A DNA stretch of 64,000 bases from Mycetocola zhujimingii (GTDB lineage: Bacteria > Actinomycetota > Actinomycetes > Actinomycetales > Microbacteriaceae): positions 2,294,001-2,358,000 of the forward strand of contig NZ_CP026949.1 in NCBI RefSeq assembly GCF_003065425.1, written 5' to 3'. The notes beneath the pieces are model-generated. The model saw nothing but the letters and a program-made list of their open reading frames with translations. It ran no database searches and was not told where the DNA came from. The number at the start of each line of letters is the position of its first letter. Position 1 is the first letter of the stretch. Of this stretch, positions 46,197 to 55,876 are shown piece by piece. The position numbers and the translations under genes were made by a program.

Positions 46197-46247
46197 TGTG
46201 TGCTCCTTGTGGATGCCGAGTGAACGGGGGTTGAGAGGCCGGTCGCG

Positions 46248-46829
46248 CTAGAGGGAAGCGAGATCGAGACCGTTGGCGATGTCGAGAACCGTCTGCACGA
46301 GCAGGCGGCGTTCGACCGGTTTGATTCTGTCGTGCAGTTCCTGCTCGGTGTCGCCCGGCAGCACAGGAACGCGTTCCTGCACGATGACGGGACCCTGGTC
46401 GACGCCATTATCGACAACGATGATGGATGCCCCTGTCTCGTCGACTCCGGCGGCAAGGGCGTCGCGGACCCCGTGTGCACCCGGGAACTCGGGGAGATAG
46501 GCCGGGTGCGTGTTGATGAGGTGCGGTGCGAGCGCGTCGACGACGGTCCGCGGCAGAAGTCGCATGAACCCGCTCAGCACGACGAGGTCCGGGTTCCACA
46601 CCCGGATCTGTTCGAGGAGGGCCACGCCCCATTCCTCGCGGCTGGCGAAGGAACTGAACGGAACGGTGAAGGTGGGGATCCCGAACTCTTCCGCGTGAGC
46701 GAGCCCATCTGCCTCGCGGTCTGCGCCAACGGCGACCACACGGGCGGGGAACTCAGCGTCGGCCGACGCCTCGAGAAGCGCGCGGAGATTGGATCCCGTA
46801 CCCGAGATCAGCACGACGATATTCAGCAC
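46248..46829 (-). CDS. purN: Phosphoribosylglycinamide formyltransferase
   Basis: Transfers a formyl group from 10-formyl-THF to GAR in purine synthesis. 193 residues with [16 protein letters not shown] at the N-terminus, the catalytic [18 protein letters not shown] (Asn-Thr-His region) and [14 protein letters not shown] with the catalytic aspartate. The GTG start is six bases from TAGGAT, a leaderless arrangement, although DUF6350 ends only 43 bases upstream on the same strand. Confidence 0.95.
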   Translation of the reverse strand: MLNIVVLISGTGSNLRALLEASADAEFPARVVAVGADREADGLAHAEEFGIPTFTVPFSSFASREEWGVALLEQIRVWNPDLVVLSGFMRLLPRTVVDALAPHLINTHPAYLPEFPGAHGVRDALAAGVDETGASIIVVDNGVDQGPVIVQERVPVLPGDTEQELHDRIKPVERRLLVQTVLDIANGLDLASL

Positions 46830-46835
46830 GGGCCA

Positions 46836-46841
46836 ATCCTA
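46836..46841 (-). promoter_or_regulatory. -10 of purN, leaderless arrangement
   Basis: Minus-strand TAGGAT six bases before GTG 46829. It suggests purNH has its own promoter inside the suc-DUF6350-pur cluster. Confidence 0.5.
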
Positions 46842-46872
46842 CAGTTGAGTCGCTTCCCGGCGGAGGAGTCGC

Positions 46873-48135
46873 TCAGCGCGAGGCGGTGCCTGTTCGTCTG
46901 GCGGGAACGTCGAGCTGCCCGGGATCGCTCTTGCCTGATGCCATACCGATGAGGGCGGCGATGGTGACCTCTGCAAACGCGAAAACACCGACCAGCCACG
47001 GGTTCGGGCCGACGGTCTCGAACCGGCCTGGTCCAATCGCTCCCCCGGAGAACCAGGCCAGCAGGCCGAGCCCCAGCCCGGCGACCACTCCGATTCCGAC
47101 GGCCGCGATGGCAAGCCTCACGGCGAGAGGACCGCCGCGGAGGGCCCGAATGAGCTGCGGCCGAACGAGAGCGGCCGCGACGAAGCCGATGATGAAGGGA
47201 ACGAGCAGCCCGAGGAAGCCGAATGGCAGATCGCCGTTCGGGACGGCACCGAAGATGGGGAAGGCGGGGATGGGCCCGACCAGCGTGTTCACCGGCGAGA
47301 TCGAGCTCCCGGCACCGAGCGCGAACCCCGGGCCGATCAGCCATGACGCGACCCAGATGACGATGTTGCCCAGGAACGCCAGCTGCGCGATCGTAGCCAT
47401 GATCCCGCCGGACACCCCAAGCTGGGCGCTCTGGTACAGGCTGGTGATGAGCCCGAAGTTACCGATGACGGCCACGGCGAGCAGGATCCCCGAGGCGGCG
47501 ACGACACCGAGTACGGCAGCGAACCCGCCGCGGAAGGCGGCGGAGAGCACCGCAGCAGCCGTGTCGTCGAACCTGTCTGCGATGCCGGTGACCCAGGCCT
47601 TCACCCTTCCGTTGCCCATGGCATCCGCCCGGAACAGCACGCGTCTGGCGCCGATAGCGAGTCCGAGGGCGTAGATGGCGCCTGGTACCAGGAAGCTCTG
47701 CGGGAGCGACGGGTTCACCGTGGAATCGACGGCCGTGAGCGCGAGCGCTCCGGTGATCAGGACGAAGATGACGAGCGCCGAGCCCAGGGCGATCGGCCAG
47801 TACCTGCTCGCCGCAGCGCGTGAGCCCGTACGGGCACCCATGATCACGGTGAACGCGGCGACCGCGAGAGGGACGAAGCTCACGAGGAATGGTGCGGATG
47901 CCTCGGGGATGCCGATGGCTGCGACGAGCGCGCTCGGCAGGGTCACCGTGAGGTCGACGCCGTTGCCGAGCAACCAGATGTCGACGGACGCACGCCAGAA
48001 GACCAGCCAGTCGACGGAGAATCCGTAGTCGGTGGCCCAGAGCACGCTCAGCGGAACGAGGGTGACCCCGATTCCGATGGCGACGGTGATGAGTGCCTCG
48101 AGCGCGGCGAGCATGGCAAGTGTTGTGCGGTTCAT
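46873..48135 (-). CDS. DUF6350 multi-pass membrane protein
   Basis: 420 residues with about ten hydrophobic helices and no soluble domain. The location between sucD and purN is the conserved place of DUF6350 proteins in actinobacteria. Recognisable segments are LGVSGGIMATIAQLAFLGNIVIWVASWLIGPGFALGAGSSISP and LPFGFLGLLVPFIIGF. Function is unknown. A TAAACT lies nine bases before the ATG, so a nearly leaderless mRNA is possible. Confidence 0.78.
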   Translation of the reverse strand: MNRTTLAMLAALEALITVAIGIGVTLVPLSVLWATDYGFSVDWLVFWRASVDIWLLGNGVDLTVTLPSALVAAIGIPEASAPFLVSFVPLAVAAFTVIMGARTGSRAAASRYWPIALGSALVIFVLITGALALTAVDSTVNPSLPQSFLVPGAIYALGLAIGARRVLFRADAMGNGRVKAWVTGIADRFDDTAAAVLSAAFRGGFAAVLGVVAASGILLAVAVIGNFGLITSLYQSAQLGVSGGIMATIAQLAFLGNIVIWVASWLIGPGFALGAGSSISPVNTLVGPIPAFPIFGAVPNGDLPFGFLGLLVPFIIGFVAAALVRPQLIRALRGGPLAVRLAIAAVGIGVVAGLGLGLLAWFSGGAIGPGRFETVGPNPWLVGVFAFAEVTIAALIGMASGKSDPGQLDVPARRTGTASR

Positions 48136-48191
48136 TCGACTTGGAGTTTAGCCGCCGTCAGGCGGCGGTCCGTCCTGCCACGCCAGACACG

Positions 48192-48223
48192 ACGAAGGGC
48201 GGCAGTTTCCTGCCGCCCTTCGT
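48192..48223. terminator. Hairpin terminator after sucCD
   Basis: Perfect 14-base-pair stem (48192-48205 with 48210-48223), four-base loop, 19 bases after the sucD stop on the minus strand. There is no T run beyond it. Confidence 0.75.
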
Positions 48224-48242
48224 GTGTGCTGGTTGTGCTGGT

Positions 48243-49130
48243 TTACAGTCCGGCGATGATCTCGCGCATGAGGCGTGCAGCCTCTGACGGGGTCTTGCCG
48301 ACCTTGACGCCGGCGGCTTCGAGAGCCTCCTGCTTGGCCGCAGCCGTTCCGGCCGAGCCGGAGACGATGGCGCCCGCGTGGCCCATGGTCTTGCCCTCGG
48401 GAGCGGTGAACCCGGCGACGTATCCGACAACGGGCTTCGTGACGTGCGCCTTGATGTAGTCAGCGGCGCGCTCTTCAGCGTCTCCACCGATCTCACCGAT
48501 CATGACGATCGCCTTGGTCTCGGGGTCGGCTTCGAACGCAGCCAGTGCATCGATGTGGGTGGTGCCGATGATGGGGTCTCCACCGATGCCGATGGCCGTC
48601 GAGAAGCCGATCTCGCGCAGCTCATACATCATCTGGTAGGTCAGGGTTCCTGACTTCGAGACGAGGCCGATCGGTCCCTTTCCGGTGATGTTCGCCGGCG
48701 TGATGCCGACGAGCGCCTCTCCAGGCGTGATGATGCCTGGGCAGTTCGGGCCGATGATCCGGGTCGTGTTGCCCTTCTTCTGCGCGTACGCCCAGAACTC
48801 GGCGGAGTCCCCGACGGGGACGCCCTCGGTGATGATGACGAGCAGCGGGATCTCGGCGTCGATGGCTTCGATGACAGCGTCCTTGGTGAACGCCGGCGGC
48901 ACGAAGGCGATCGACACGTCAGCGCCGGTCTTCTCCATGGCCTCAGCGACCGTGGCGAAGACGGGCAGTTCAACGTCGCCGTGAACGACGGTGGTGCCGG
49001 CCTTGCGGGCGTTGACGCCGCCGACGACGTTGGTGCCTGCCTTGAGCATCAGTGCGGTGTGCTTGGTGCCTTCGCCGCCGGTGATGCCCTGGACGATGAC
49101 CTTGGAATCCTTATTGAGGAAAATTGACAT
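48243..49130 (-). CDS. sucD: Succinyl-CoA synthetase alpha subunit
   Basis: Alpha subunit of the ADP/GDP-forming ligase of the TCA cycle. 295 residues. It has the CoA-binding [13 protein letters not shown] near the start, the middle [17 protein letters not shown] and the phosphorylated His251 in [16 protein letters not shown] 49130 is chosen; the longer frame upstream belongs to shadow of sucC. It begins 16 bases after sucC. Confidence 0.96.
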   Translation of the reverse strand: MSIFLNKDSKVIVQGITGGEGTKHTALMLKAGTNVVGGVNARKAGTTVVHGDVELPVFATVAEAMEKTGADVSIAFVPPAFTKDAVIEAIDAEIPLLVIITEGVPVGDSAEFWAYAQKKGNTTRIIGPNCPGIITPGEALVGITPANITGKGPIGLVSKSGTLTYQMMYELREIGFSTAIGIGGDPIIGTTHIDALAAFEADPETKAIVMIGEIGGDAEERAADYIKAHVTKPVVGYVAGFTAPEGKTMGHAGAIVSGSAGTAAAKQEALEAAGVKVGKTPSEAARLMREIIAGL

Positions 49131-49146
49131 TGTTTCGTTCGTCCTT

Positions 49147-50310
49147 TTACTTCGAAGCCAGCTCGGCGGCCTTGTCGGCGCCTTCGTCCATGGTTGCGGC
49201 GAGGGTGACCAGCGGGTGGTTGGCCTCGTTGAGGATGCGGCGGCCTTCCTCGACGTTGTTGCCGTCGAGGCGAACGACGAGGGGCTTGTTCGCGGCGGAG
49301 CCGAGTTCGGCGAGCGCGCCGACGATACCCTTCGCGACGGCGTCACACGCGGTGATGCCACCGAAGACGTTGACGAAGACGCTCTTGACCTGCGGGTCAC
49401 CGAGGATGACGTCGAGGCCTGCGGCCATGACCTCAGCGGATGCTCCGCCTCCGATGTCGAGGAAGTTGGCCGGCTTCACGCCGCCGTGGTTCTCACCGGC
49501 GTATGCGACGACGTCGAGGGTCGACATGACGAGCCCTGCACCGTTTCCGATGACTCCGACTTCGCCGTCGAGCTTGACGTAGTTGAGGCCTGCAGCCTTG
49601 GCCTTCGCTTCGAGCGGGTCAGCGGCGTCCTTGTCCTCGAGCTTCGCGTGCGACGGGTGGCGGAAGTCGGCGTTCTCGTCGAGCGTGACCTTGCCGTCGA
49701 GGGCGATGATGTCGCCCTCTTCGGTGAGCACGAGCGGGTTGACCTCGACGAGCGTGGCATCCTCACTCTTGTAGACGTTGTAGAGCTTGACGAAGACGTC
49801 GGCGACCTTGTCGACGAGCTCGGCCGGGAAGTTCGCGGCAACCGCGATCTCGCGGGCCTTGGCGGTGTCGATTCCGTCGAGCGGGTTGATCTCGATGCGG
49901 GCAAGCGCTTCGGGCTTCTCGACGGCGAGAACCTCGATCTCCACTCCACCCTCGACGCTCGTGAGCGACAGGTAGGAACGGTTGGCGCGGTCGAGCAGCA
50001 CCGAGAAGTAGAACTCCTGCGCGATACGGGCGCCGCCTGCGACCATGACGCGCTTGACGACGTGGCCCTTGATGTCGAGGCCGAGGATGGACTGAGCCGC
50101 CTCGAATGCCTCATCAGGAGTCTTGGCGACCTTGACGCCGCCGGCCTTGCCTCGCCCGCCGACCTTGACCTGGGCCTTCACGACGACGACGCCTCCGAGC
50201 TTCTCGGCTGCGGCGCGTACCTCCTCGGGCGTCTCTGCGACGATGCCCGGCAGGACCGGGACGTCGTATTTTTCGAACAGGTCTCGTGCCTGGTATTCGT
50301 AAAGATCCAC
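49147..50310 (-). CDS. sucC: Succinyl-CoA synthetase beta subunit
   Basis: 387 residues. ATP-grasp N-terminal half ([41 protein letters not shown]) and a C-terminal ligase domain with [36 protein letters not shown] and [10 protein letters not shown]. It starts with GTG preceded by GGAAA. A palindrome similar to the one before icd lies 63 bases upstream. Confidence 0.96.
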   Translation of the reverse strand: MDLYEYQARDLFEKYDVPVLPGIVAETPEEVRAAAEKLGGVVVVKAQVKVGGRGKAGGVKVAKTPDEAFEAAQSILGLDIKGHVVKRVMVAGGARIAQEFYFSVLLDRANRSYLSLTSVEGGVEIEVLAVEKPEALARIEINPLDGIDTAKAREIAVAANFPAELVDKVADVFVKLYNVYKSEDATLVEVNPLVLTEEGDIIALDGKVTLDENADFRHPSHAKLEDKDAADPLEAKAKAAGLNYVKLDGEVGVIGNGAGLVMSTLDVVAYAGENHGGVKPANFLDIGGGASAEVMAAGLDVILGDPQVKSVFVNVFGGITACDAVAKGIVGALAELGSAANKPLVVRLDGNNVEEGRRILNEANHPLVTLAATMDEGADKAAELASK

Positions 50311-50373
50311 GTGGATTTCCGTTCTGCTTGATGCATTTCTGATGTGCGCAGTTGCTGGCCGTCCCGCGTCAAG

Positions 50374-50391
50374 TATCTCGACGCCGAGAGA
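50374..50391. promoter_or_regulatory. TCA-type palindrome upstream of sucC
   Basis: TATCTCGACGCCGAGAGA closely matches TATCTTGATATCGAGAGA before icd (37048-37065) and is the same distance from the start codon. On the minus strand TTGACG (50372-50367) directly follows it and may be the -35. Confidence 0.5.
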
Positions 50392-50468
50392 AATGCCGTT
50401 ACCACTCTACTTCGTCTCATTCGAGCGTACCGGCTCACCGTTCTCGGTGGGCGGCGGGGAGTGTGGGC

Positions 50469-50480
50469 TACGGTGGGCGC
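50469..50480 (+). promoter_or_regulatory. -10 of the MpaB-like gene, leaderless arrangement
   Basis: TACGGT (50469-50474), six bases, GTG at 50481. Confidence 0.5.
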
Positions 50481-51257
50481 GTGACGACACTTGAGGACAT
50501 CGGCGGGGACGCGGTGCTGGTTGCGGGCGGCGGTCGCGCGATCCTGCTCCAGATCGCCAACCCCGGTGTCGGCCTCGGAGTTGCGGCCCACAGCGACTTC
50601 GCGTCACGCCCGCTCGACCGGCTGCACGCGACGCTGACCTTCGTCTATGCCCAGGTGAACGGAACAGATGCCGACAAGCGCCGGGTGACCAGTCGAGTCA
50701 ATGCGGCGCACGGGCCGGTCTCGGCAGCGCCAACACCGGAATCGCCCGGCTACTCGGCGTTCGACCCGGCTCTCCAGCTCTGGGTGGCCGCGACGCTCTA
50801 TGACACCGCGATCACCGTGTGGGAACTGGTGTACGGGCCGCTCGATGACGAGTCCGCCGAGCGAATCTACCGCGAATACGCGGTGCTCGGCACCGCGCTC
50901 CAAATGACGCCGGAGCTGTGGCCACCGACCCGGGCCGACTTCGACCGCTACTTCGCCGAGGAGACCGCGAAACTCGAGGTCACCCCTGAGGCTCTCGCTG
51001 TCAGCAGGGAGCTGCTCTCCGCGAGGTCCCTGCCACTCGTGCTCCGAGCCGCGATGCCACTCGCGCGGTTGATGACGGCCGGGCTCCTCGACGAGAGGCT
51101 GCGCGCTGACTACGGATTCCGGTGGTCACCGAAGCAGCAACGGCGGTTCGACCGCCTCATCCGCGTTACGCGTTTGGTCTGGCCGAAGCTGCCGCGCGGC
51201 ATCCGGTTCGCCCTGTGCTCCTTCTACCTGCGGAGACTGCGCGCTTCGTCGCGGTAG
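50481..51257 (+). CDS. Oxygenase MpaB family (DUF2236) protein
   Basis: 258 residues, helical. The N-terminal block GGGRAILLQIANPGVGLGVAAHSDFASRPLDRLHATLTFVYAQ and the middle LWVAATLYDTAITVWELVYGPL are typical of DUF2236. Fungal MpaB and bacterial latex-clearing proteins of this fold are haem oxygenases, but many actinobacterial members are uncharacterised. A start at 50481 fits a leaderless promoter and the conserved N-terminus; the longer frame from 50352 does not. Confidence 0.8.
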   Translation: MTTLEDIGGDAVLVAGGGRAILLQIANPGVGLGVAAHSDFASRPLDRLHATLTFVYAQVNGTDADKRRVTSRVNAAHGPVSAAPTPESPGYSAFDPALQLWVAATLYDTAITVWELVYGPLDDESAERIYREYAVLGTALQMTPELWPPTRADFDRYFAEETAKLEVTPEALAVSRELLSARSLPLVLRAAMPLARLMTAGLLDERLRADYGFRWSPKQQRRFDRLIRVTRLVWPKLPRGIRFALCSFYLRRLRASSR

Positions 51258-51395
51258 GCCTCGATCGCTGGCCGGAGTATTCGAAGCCCGGCGGTGACCT
51301 CAGCCGGTCCTCCCCAACGCAACCGATGCGCCTGCCTGTCCACAGTCGTCATGGTCCGGTTCAGGGCGACGTCCGGCGACAACACACTTCTGGGT

Positions 51396-52994
51396 ATGAC
51401 CCCGACATCACTTTGTGGAACACGTGCCACGGAGACTCCAACCCCGACCGTCCCCACACCCGGCGGCCGTCGCCGACGTGCCAGCATCATGATGCTGGTC
51501 CTCACCGTCGTGGCCGCCGTGCTCGCTCCGCTCTTCTTCGCGGCACCCCCGGCATCCGCCGTGCCGGTCACCGGTCGGGCTTTCGGCTACTACTCGTCCG
51601 AGAACGGTGGATTCTGGCTCGGGTCGTGGCGCCTCGCCGACGGAACCCTCGCCTTTTGCGTCAACACCGAACGCGGAACTCCGAACGGGGCTGAGTTCTC
51701 CTATGCCGACGGTGCTGCGCTCGGCTGGTACAGCCCCGACGACGCCGCACGGCTCGCCTACATCTCCCGGAGCTGGGCGGGGTCAACCGACCCGACGACC
51801 GCCGCTGCCGGACAGATTGCAACCTGGACTCTCACCGGGCTGGGCAGCCACACCCAGGAGGAACTCGCCGCAAAGGCAGGCGCGGACGCGGCCTCCGTTC
51901 TGGAGCTCGCCCGCCGGATGCTCGATGAGGCGGAGATGTCCGCTTCCCGCTCGGTCGGTGCGGCCCTTGAACTCAGCCGAGACGGCGATCGTTCACGGGT
52001 GACGGCGGTGCTCACGGCCGACACCGTTGCGGCCGGCCCTGTTGTGGCGCCCGCTGGCGCCCACGAGGGGACGATGACGCTCAGCGGGGCGACCTTCGCC
52101 GACGGTTCAACGACTGCCTCAGTGCACAACGGTGTTCCGATTCGGGTGCGGGTGACTGCCGGCTCTGCAGTCGCCGATGTGGCGGCCTCGGTCCACTTCG
52201 ACGGGCTTCCCTACGGGAACGCACTCACGATGGCGGTGTCGTCCGGTGCGGCGCAGAACCTTCTCACGGCCGGCTCAGCTTCGGCGAGCGCCACAGCGAC
52301 CGTGTCCACTCCCCTGCCGAGTGACCTGCCGTTCCAGCCGGTGGTATCCACCCGGACGAGCGCGGCCGTCGCCGACGAAGGGGCCGGGATTTCCGACACC
52401 GTGATCATCGCGGTCGAGCCGACAGCGTCGACACTCGCCGAGTGGCCGGTGGTCGGCCCGCCTGGCGGACCGTTCACGACGGTTCCGTTGACCGTTCGGA
52501 GCAGGCTGCTCGGGCCATTCGCCGAGCAGATCGTGCCGGCTGAGCATCCTCCCGCCGATGCCCCGGTTGTCTGCGAGGTCACCCGCGTCATTACGACAGG
52601 GCCGGGCGAATACGTCACCCCCTCGTGCACGCTCGCCGGGCCTGGGCACTACGTCTGGGTCGAGAGCATTTCTCCGACCGACACGGCACCCGCGGAGGGC
52701 GGCGCACGAATTCTGCCCTGGACGTCACCGTTCGGCGTGGCAACAGAGATCACGACCGTGAATGCGCCGCCGGCTCCCCCTCCGCCCGCCGGCCAGCCCG
52801 ACGTTGCGCCGGTCCCGACGCCAGAAGCACCCAGGCCGGAAGCACCGACGCTGCCCGAGACAGGAAGTGGCGACCTCTCGCGCCTGCACGCCGCCGTTCT
52901 CGCGCTCGCGCTCGTTGCAACGGGAGCTGCGTGCCTGAGGCCGCGGCGTCCCCGCCCGGCCGGCCGTCACTTGTCTGTCAGCGCTGGTGCGTGA
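51396..52994 (+). CDS. Sortase-anchored surface protein with candidate thioester domain
   Basis: 532 residues from ATG 51396; the start is uncertain, with upstream GTG and downstream ATGATG candidates. An N-terminal signal peptide (RRRRAS, then hydrophobic IMMLVLTVVAAVLAPLFF, then PPASA) is followed by a domain with FCVN (Cys88) and GQIATW (Gln140). This spacing resembles the internal Cys-Gln thioester of TED adhesins. Beta-rich repeats and a Pro-rich stalk (APPAPPPPAGQP...PRPEAPT) lead to LPETG at 486-490, a hydrophobic helix and an Arg-rich tail. It is therefore displayed on the cell wall. The sortase is not in the window. Confidence 0.8.
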   Translation: MTPTSLCGTRATETPTPTVPTPGGRRRRASIMMLVLTVVAAVLAPLFFAAPPASAVPVTGRAFGYYSSENGGFWLGSWRLADGTLAFCVNTERGTPNGAEFSYADGAALGWYSPDDAARLAYISRSWAGSTDPTTAAAGQIATWTLTGLGSHTQEELAAKAGADAASVLELARRMLDEAEMSASRSVGAALELSRDGDRSRVTAVLTADTVAAGPVVAPAGAHEGTMTLSGATFADGSTTASVHNGVPIRVRVTAGSAVADVAASVHFDGLPYGNALTMAVSSGAAQNLLTAGSASASATATVSTPLPSDLPFQPVVSTRTSAAVADEGAGISDTVIIAVEPTASTLAEWPVVGPPGGPFTTVPLTVRSRLLGPFAEQIVPAEHPPADAPVVCEVTRVITTGPGEYVTPSCTLAGPGHYVWVESISPTDTAPAEGGARILPWTSPFGVATEITTVNAPPAPPPPAGQPDVAPVPTPEAPRPEAPTLPETGSGDLSRLHAAVLALALVATGAACLRPRRPRPAGRHLSVSAGA

Positions 52995-53018
52995 GCGGCG
53001 CTGGTGCGTGACCAGCGA

Positions 53019-53435
53019 TCAGCGGAGCAGTGCGTGGGGCGGGGTTTCGACGTCGCCGACGATCGCCTCTGCCGGGTCGCTCCCGAGGGCGACAATGCGG
53101 TTTGCGGAGTCGACGTGCACAACGTTCGGCACAAACTGTCGCGCCTCTTCGGTCGTCATCTGCCCGTACGCGATAAGGATGACCGTGTCCCCCGGGAACA
53201 CGAGGTGTGCAGCGGCACCGTTGATACCGATCACGCCGCTGCCACGCTCGCCGGCAATCGTGTACGTCTCCAACCGCGCGCCGTTGGTCACATCGACGAT
53301 CGAGACAAGCTCACCCGGCAGAATGTCTGCGGCGTCGAGCAGGTCGAGGTCGACGGTCACCGAGCCAACGTAGTGCAGGTCGGCCTGGGTGACTGTCGCG
53401 CGGTGAATTTTCGCGGTGAACATGGTGCGCAGCAT
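53019..53435 (-). CDS. panD: Aspartate 1-decarboxylase (proenzyme)
   Basis: Makes beta-alanine for pantothenate. 138 residues. The self-cleavage site Gly24-Ser25 is in [12 protein letters not shown], which gives the pyruvoyl group. The substrate-binding [13 protein letters not shown] and [14 protein letters not shown] are intact. It follows pcrA by five bases on the same strand. The C-terminus is slightly extended. Confidence 0.95.
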   Translation of the reverse strand: MLRTMFTAKIHRATVTQADLHYVGSVTVDLDLLDAADILPGELVSIVDVTNGARLETYTIAGERGSGVIGINGAAAHLVFPGDTVILIAYGQMTTEEARQFVPNVVHVDSANRIVALGSDPAEAIVGDVETPPHALLR

Positions 53436-53440
53436 GGCTA

Positions 53441-55828
53441 TTACAACTTCTCAATCGGTGCGATTTTGATCAGGAGCTTCTTGAAGCCCGCCGATTCGAA
53501 CTGAACGTGTGCGATCCGCTTGGCACCTTCGCCAGTGACGGTCTGAACGCGACCCTCGCCGAAATCGCTGTGACGGATGCGGTCGCCAGCGGCGAGTTCC
53601 AGCGAGCCGTTGTCACGAACCTGGTTCGTGATGCGGTTCGGCCAGTCGCGCTTCTCGGTGAGTGGCTTGGTCGCGAGGTCTGTGCCGTTCCACTTGGTCC
53701 GGTTGGCATTGAGCGCACGGGGCTGTGTTCCACCCCGCGAGTTCGCCATCCCTGGCGACTGGCGCCACTCGATGAGCTCACCGGGGATCTCCTGCAGATA
53801 ACGGCTCGGCATGGCAACGGCGGTCTCGCCGTACTGGGCACGGGTCATGGCCAGCGAGAGGAACAACCGCTTCTTCGCGCGGGTGATTCCCACGTAGAAC
53901 AACCGGCGTTCCTCAGCGGGGCCGCCGGGCTCCGACGCGCTCATCCGGTGCGGCAGCAGGTCTTCCTCAATGCCGGTGAGGAAGACAGCGTCGTACTCGA
54001 GTCCCTTCGCCGTGTGCAGCGTCATGAGCGAGACGGTGCCGCTCGAGTCGTCGAGGTCATCGGCCGCGGCGACGAGCGAGACCTCGGTGAGGAAGTCGAC
54101 GAGTTCTCCATCGGGGTTGTTGCGCTCGAACTCCCTGGCGACGGCGATGAGTTCTTCGATGTTCTCGGCGCGCGCTTCGTCTTGCGGGTCGTGGCTCCTG
54201 CGCAGCGACTCGATCAGCCCGCTCTTGGTCACGAGCGTCGAGAGCACATCGGCGACCTTGCCCTCTGCGACCAGCGCGGCCCCCTCGTCGAGCAGTGCCG
54301 ACAGCGACAGGATCGCGTTCGTCACCTTCGGTCCGAGCCCGAGAGCCGCTGCCTCACGCATCGCCTCGCGGAAGGTCAGGTTGTTGTCTTCGGCGAACCG
54401 GAACAGCTGTGTCTCCGTGGCCGGGCCGATTCCCCGCTTCGGGGTGTTGAGGATGCGGCGGAGGGCGAGGGTGTCTTGAGGGTTCGCGACGGAAACGAGG
54501 TAGCCCATGGCATCCTTGATTTCCGCCCGCTCGTAGAACTTCGTGCCACCCATGATCCGGTACGGCAGGGCCGAACGGATGAAGATTTCTTCGAGTGCAC
54601 GGGTCTGCGCGTTGGTTCGGTAGAACACGGCGATCGAGCTGTACGGCATCCCCTCGCGGTGGAGCTTCTCGATTTCATCGGCGACGAACTGTGCCTCATC
54701 GTGACCCGAGTAGCCCGTGTAACCCACGATCTTCTCGCCGTCGCCGACCGCGGTCCACAGCTTCTTGTCTTTGCGGTCGAAGTTGTTGGCGATGACCGAG
54801 TTGGCCGCGGTGAGAATGTTCTGCGTCGACCGGTAGTTCTGCTCGAGCAGGATGACCTTCGCACCCGGGAAGTCGCGCTCGAACTCGACGATGTTCCGGA
54901 TGTCGGCGCCACGGAACGCATAGATCGACTGGTCGGAGTCACCGACGACGGTGAGGGATGCCCCTGGTGACGTGGTGATGAGCGCGTTGTCGTCGAGTGC
55001 CGGCGGCCGCGTCAACTCGCGGATGAGCGAGTATTGCGCGTGGTTGGTGTCCTGGTACTCGTCGACGAGCACGTGCTTGAACCGGTTCTGGTAGGTCGCG
55101 GCGACATGGGGGAACGCCCGGAACAGGTACACGGTCTGGCCGATGAGGTCGTCGAAGTCAAAGGCATTCGCCGCGGTGAGCGCCCGGGTATACGCGCGGA
55201 AGATCTGAACGAACGCGGCCTCGTTGGGGTCCTCCATGTTGGCGTTTCGCGCGTAGCTGTCGACGTCGGCGAGTTCGTTCTTGAGCTTCGAGATCTTGGC
55301 CGAGACGTTCGCGGGCGTAAACCCGAGCACGTCTGCACCCTGTTCCTTGATGATCCGCTTGATGAGCACCCGGGAGTCGGACGAGTCGTAGATGGTGAAG
55401 TTTTTGGTGAAGCCGAAGTTCTCGGCCTCGCGGCGGAGAATACGCACGCACGCAGAGTGGAAGGTTGAGATCCACATGCCCTCCGCGACCCGCCCGACGA
55501 GAGCACCGACCCGCTCCCGCATTTCGGCGGCGGCCTTGTTCGTGAACGTAATCGCGAGGATCTGGCTCGGCCAGGCCTCACGGTTCTCGAGCAGGCTCGC
55601 GATGCGCCTGGTGAGCACGCTGGTCTTTCCTGAGCCGGCACCGGCAACGATGAGCAGCGCCTGCCCGCGGTAGAGCACGGCCTCGCGCTGCTGGGGGTTG
55701 AGGCCATCGAGCAGTCGGCTCTCACCGCTCTGCCCACTCGGATCGCTCGACGGGATACTGGCCGTGTGCCAGCCGTCGACAATCACGGGAGTCGCAGACT
55801 GTGGGTTCGGTTCCGGGGTGCTCGCCAT
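53441..55828 (-). CDS. pcrA: UvrD/PcrA-type ATP-dependent DNA helicase
   Basis: Superfamily 1A 3'-5' helicase in repair and replication restart. 795 residues from ATG 55828, or 806 from an in-frame TTG at 55861 that has GGAG four bases upstream. Motifs in order: Q motif LNPQQREAV, Walker A AGAGSGKT (62-69), Ia [74 protein letters not shown] and [20 protein letters not shown]. The C-terminus has the Tudor-like [13 protein letters not shown] that contacts RNA polymerase in PcrA/UvrD. It lies between glpQ and panD. Confidence 0.95.
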   Translation of the reverse strand: MASTPEPNPQSATPVIVDGWHTASIPSSDPSGQSGESRLLDGLNPQQREAVLYRGQALLIVAGAGSGKTSVLTRRIASLLENREAWPSQILAITFTNKAAAEMRERVGALVGRVAEGMWISTFHSACVRILRREAENFGFTKNFTIYDSSDSRVLIKRIIKEQGADVLGFTPANVSAKISKLKNELADVDSYARNANMEDPNEAAFVQIFRAYTRALTAANAFDFDDLIGQTVYLFRAFPHVAATYQNRFKHVLVDEYQDTNHAQYSLIRELTRPPALDDNALITTSPGASLTVVGDSDQSIYAFRGADIRNIVEFERDFPGAKVILLEQNYRSTQNILTAANSVIANNFDRKDKKLWTAVGDGEKIVGYTGYSGHDEAQFVADEIEKLHREGMPYSSIAVFYRTNAQTRALEEIFIRSALPYRIMGGTKFYERAEIKDAMGYLVSVANPQDTLALRRILNTPKRGIGPATETQLFRFAEDNNLTFREAMREAAALGLGPKVTNAILSLSALLDEGAALVAEGKVADVLSTLVTKSGLIESLRRSHDPQDEARAENIEELIAVAREFERNNPDGELVDFLTEVSLVAAADDLDDSSGTVSLMTLHTAKGLEYDAVFLTGIEEDLLPHRMSASEPGGPAEERRLFYVGITRAKKRLFLSLAMTRAQYGETAVAMPSRYLQEIPGELIEWRQSPGMANSRGGTQPRALNANRTKWNGTDLATKPLTEKRDWPNRITNQVRDNGSLELAAGDRIRHSDFGEGRVQTVTGEGAKRIAHVQFESAGFKKLLIKIAPIEKL

Positions 55829-55876
55829 ATCACTGTCAAGCTTAGGCCGGGCGTCTGACAACCGGCTCCAGTTCTC

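Noticed and set aside
46197-46247. Second ZTP riboswitch in front of purH
   Set aside because: The 51-base gap lacks the GGGGAGCG and CGCCTGGG segments and is too short for the aptamer.
50352-50480. Extended N-terminus of the MpaB-like protein
   Set aside because: The extra 43 codons run through the sucC regulatory region and show no family similarity.
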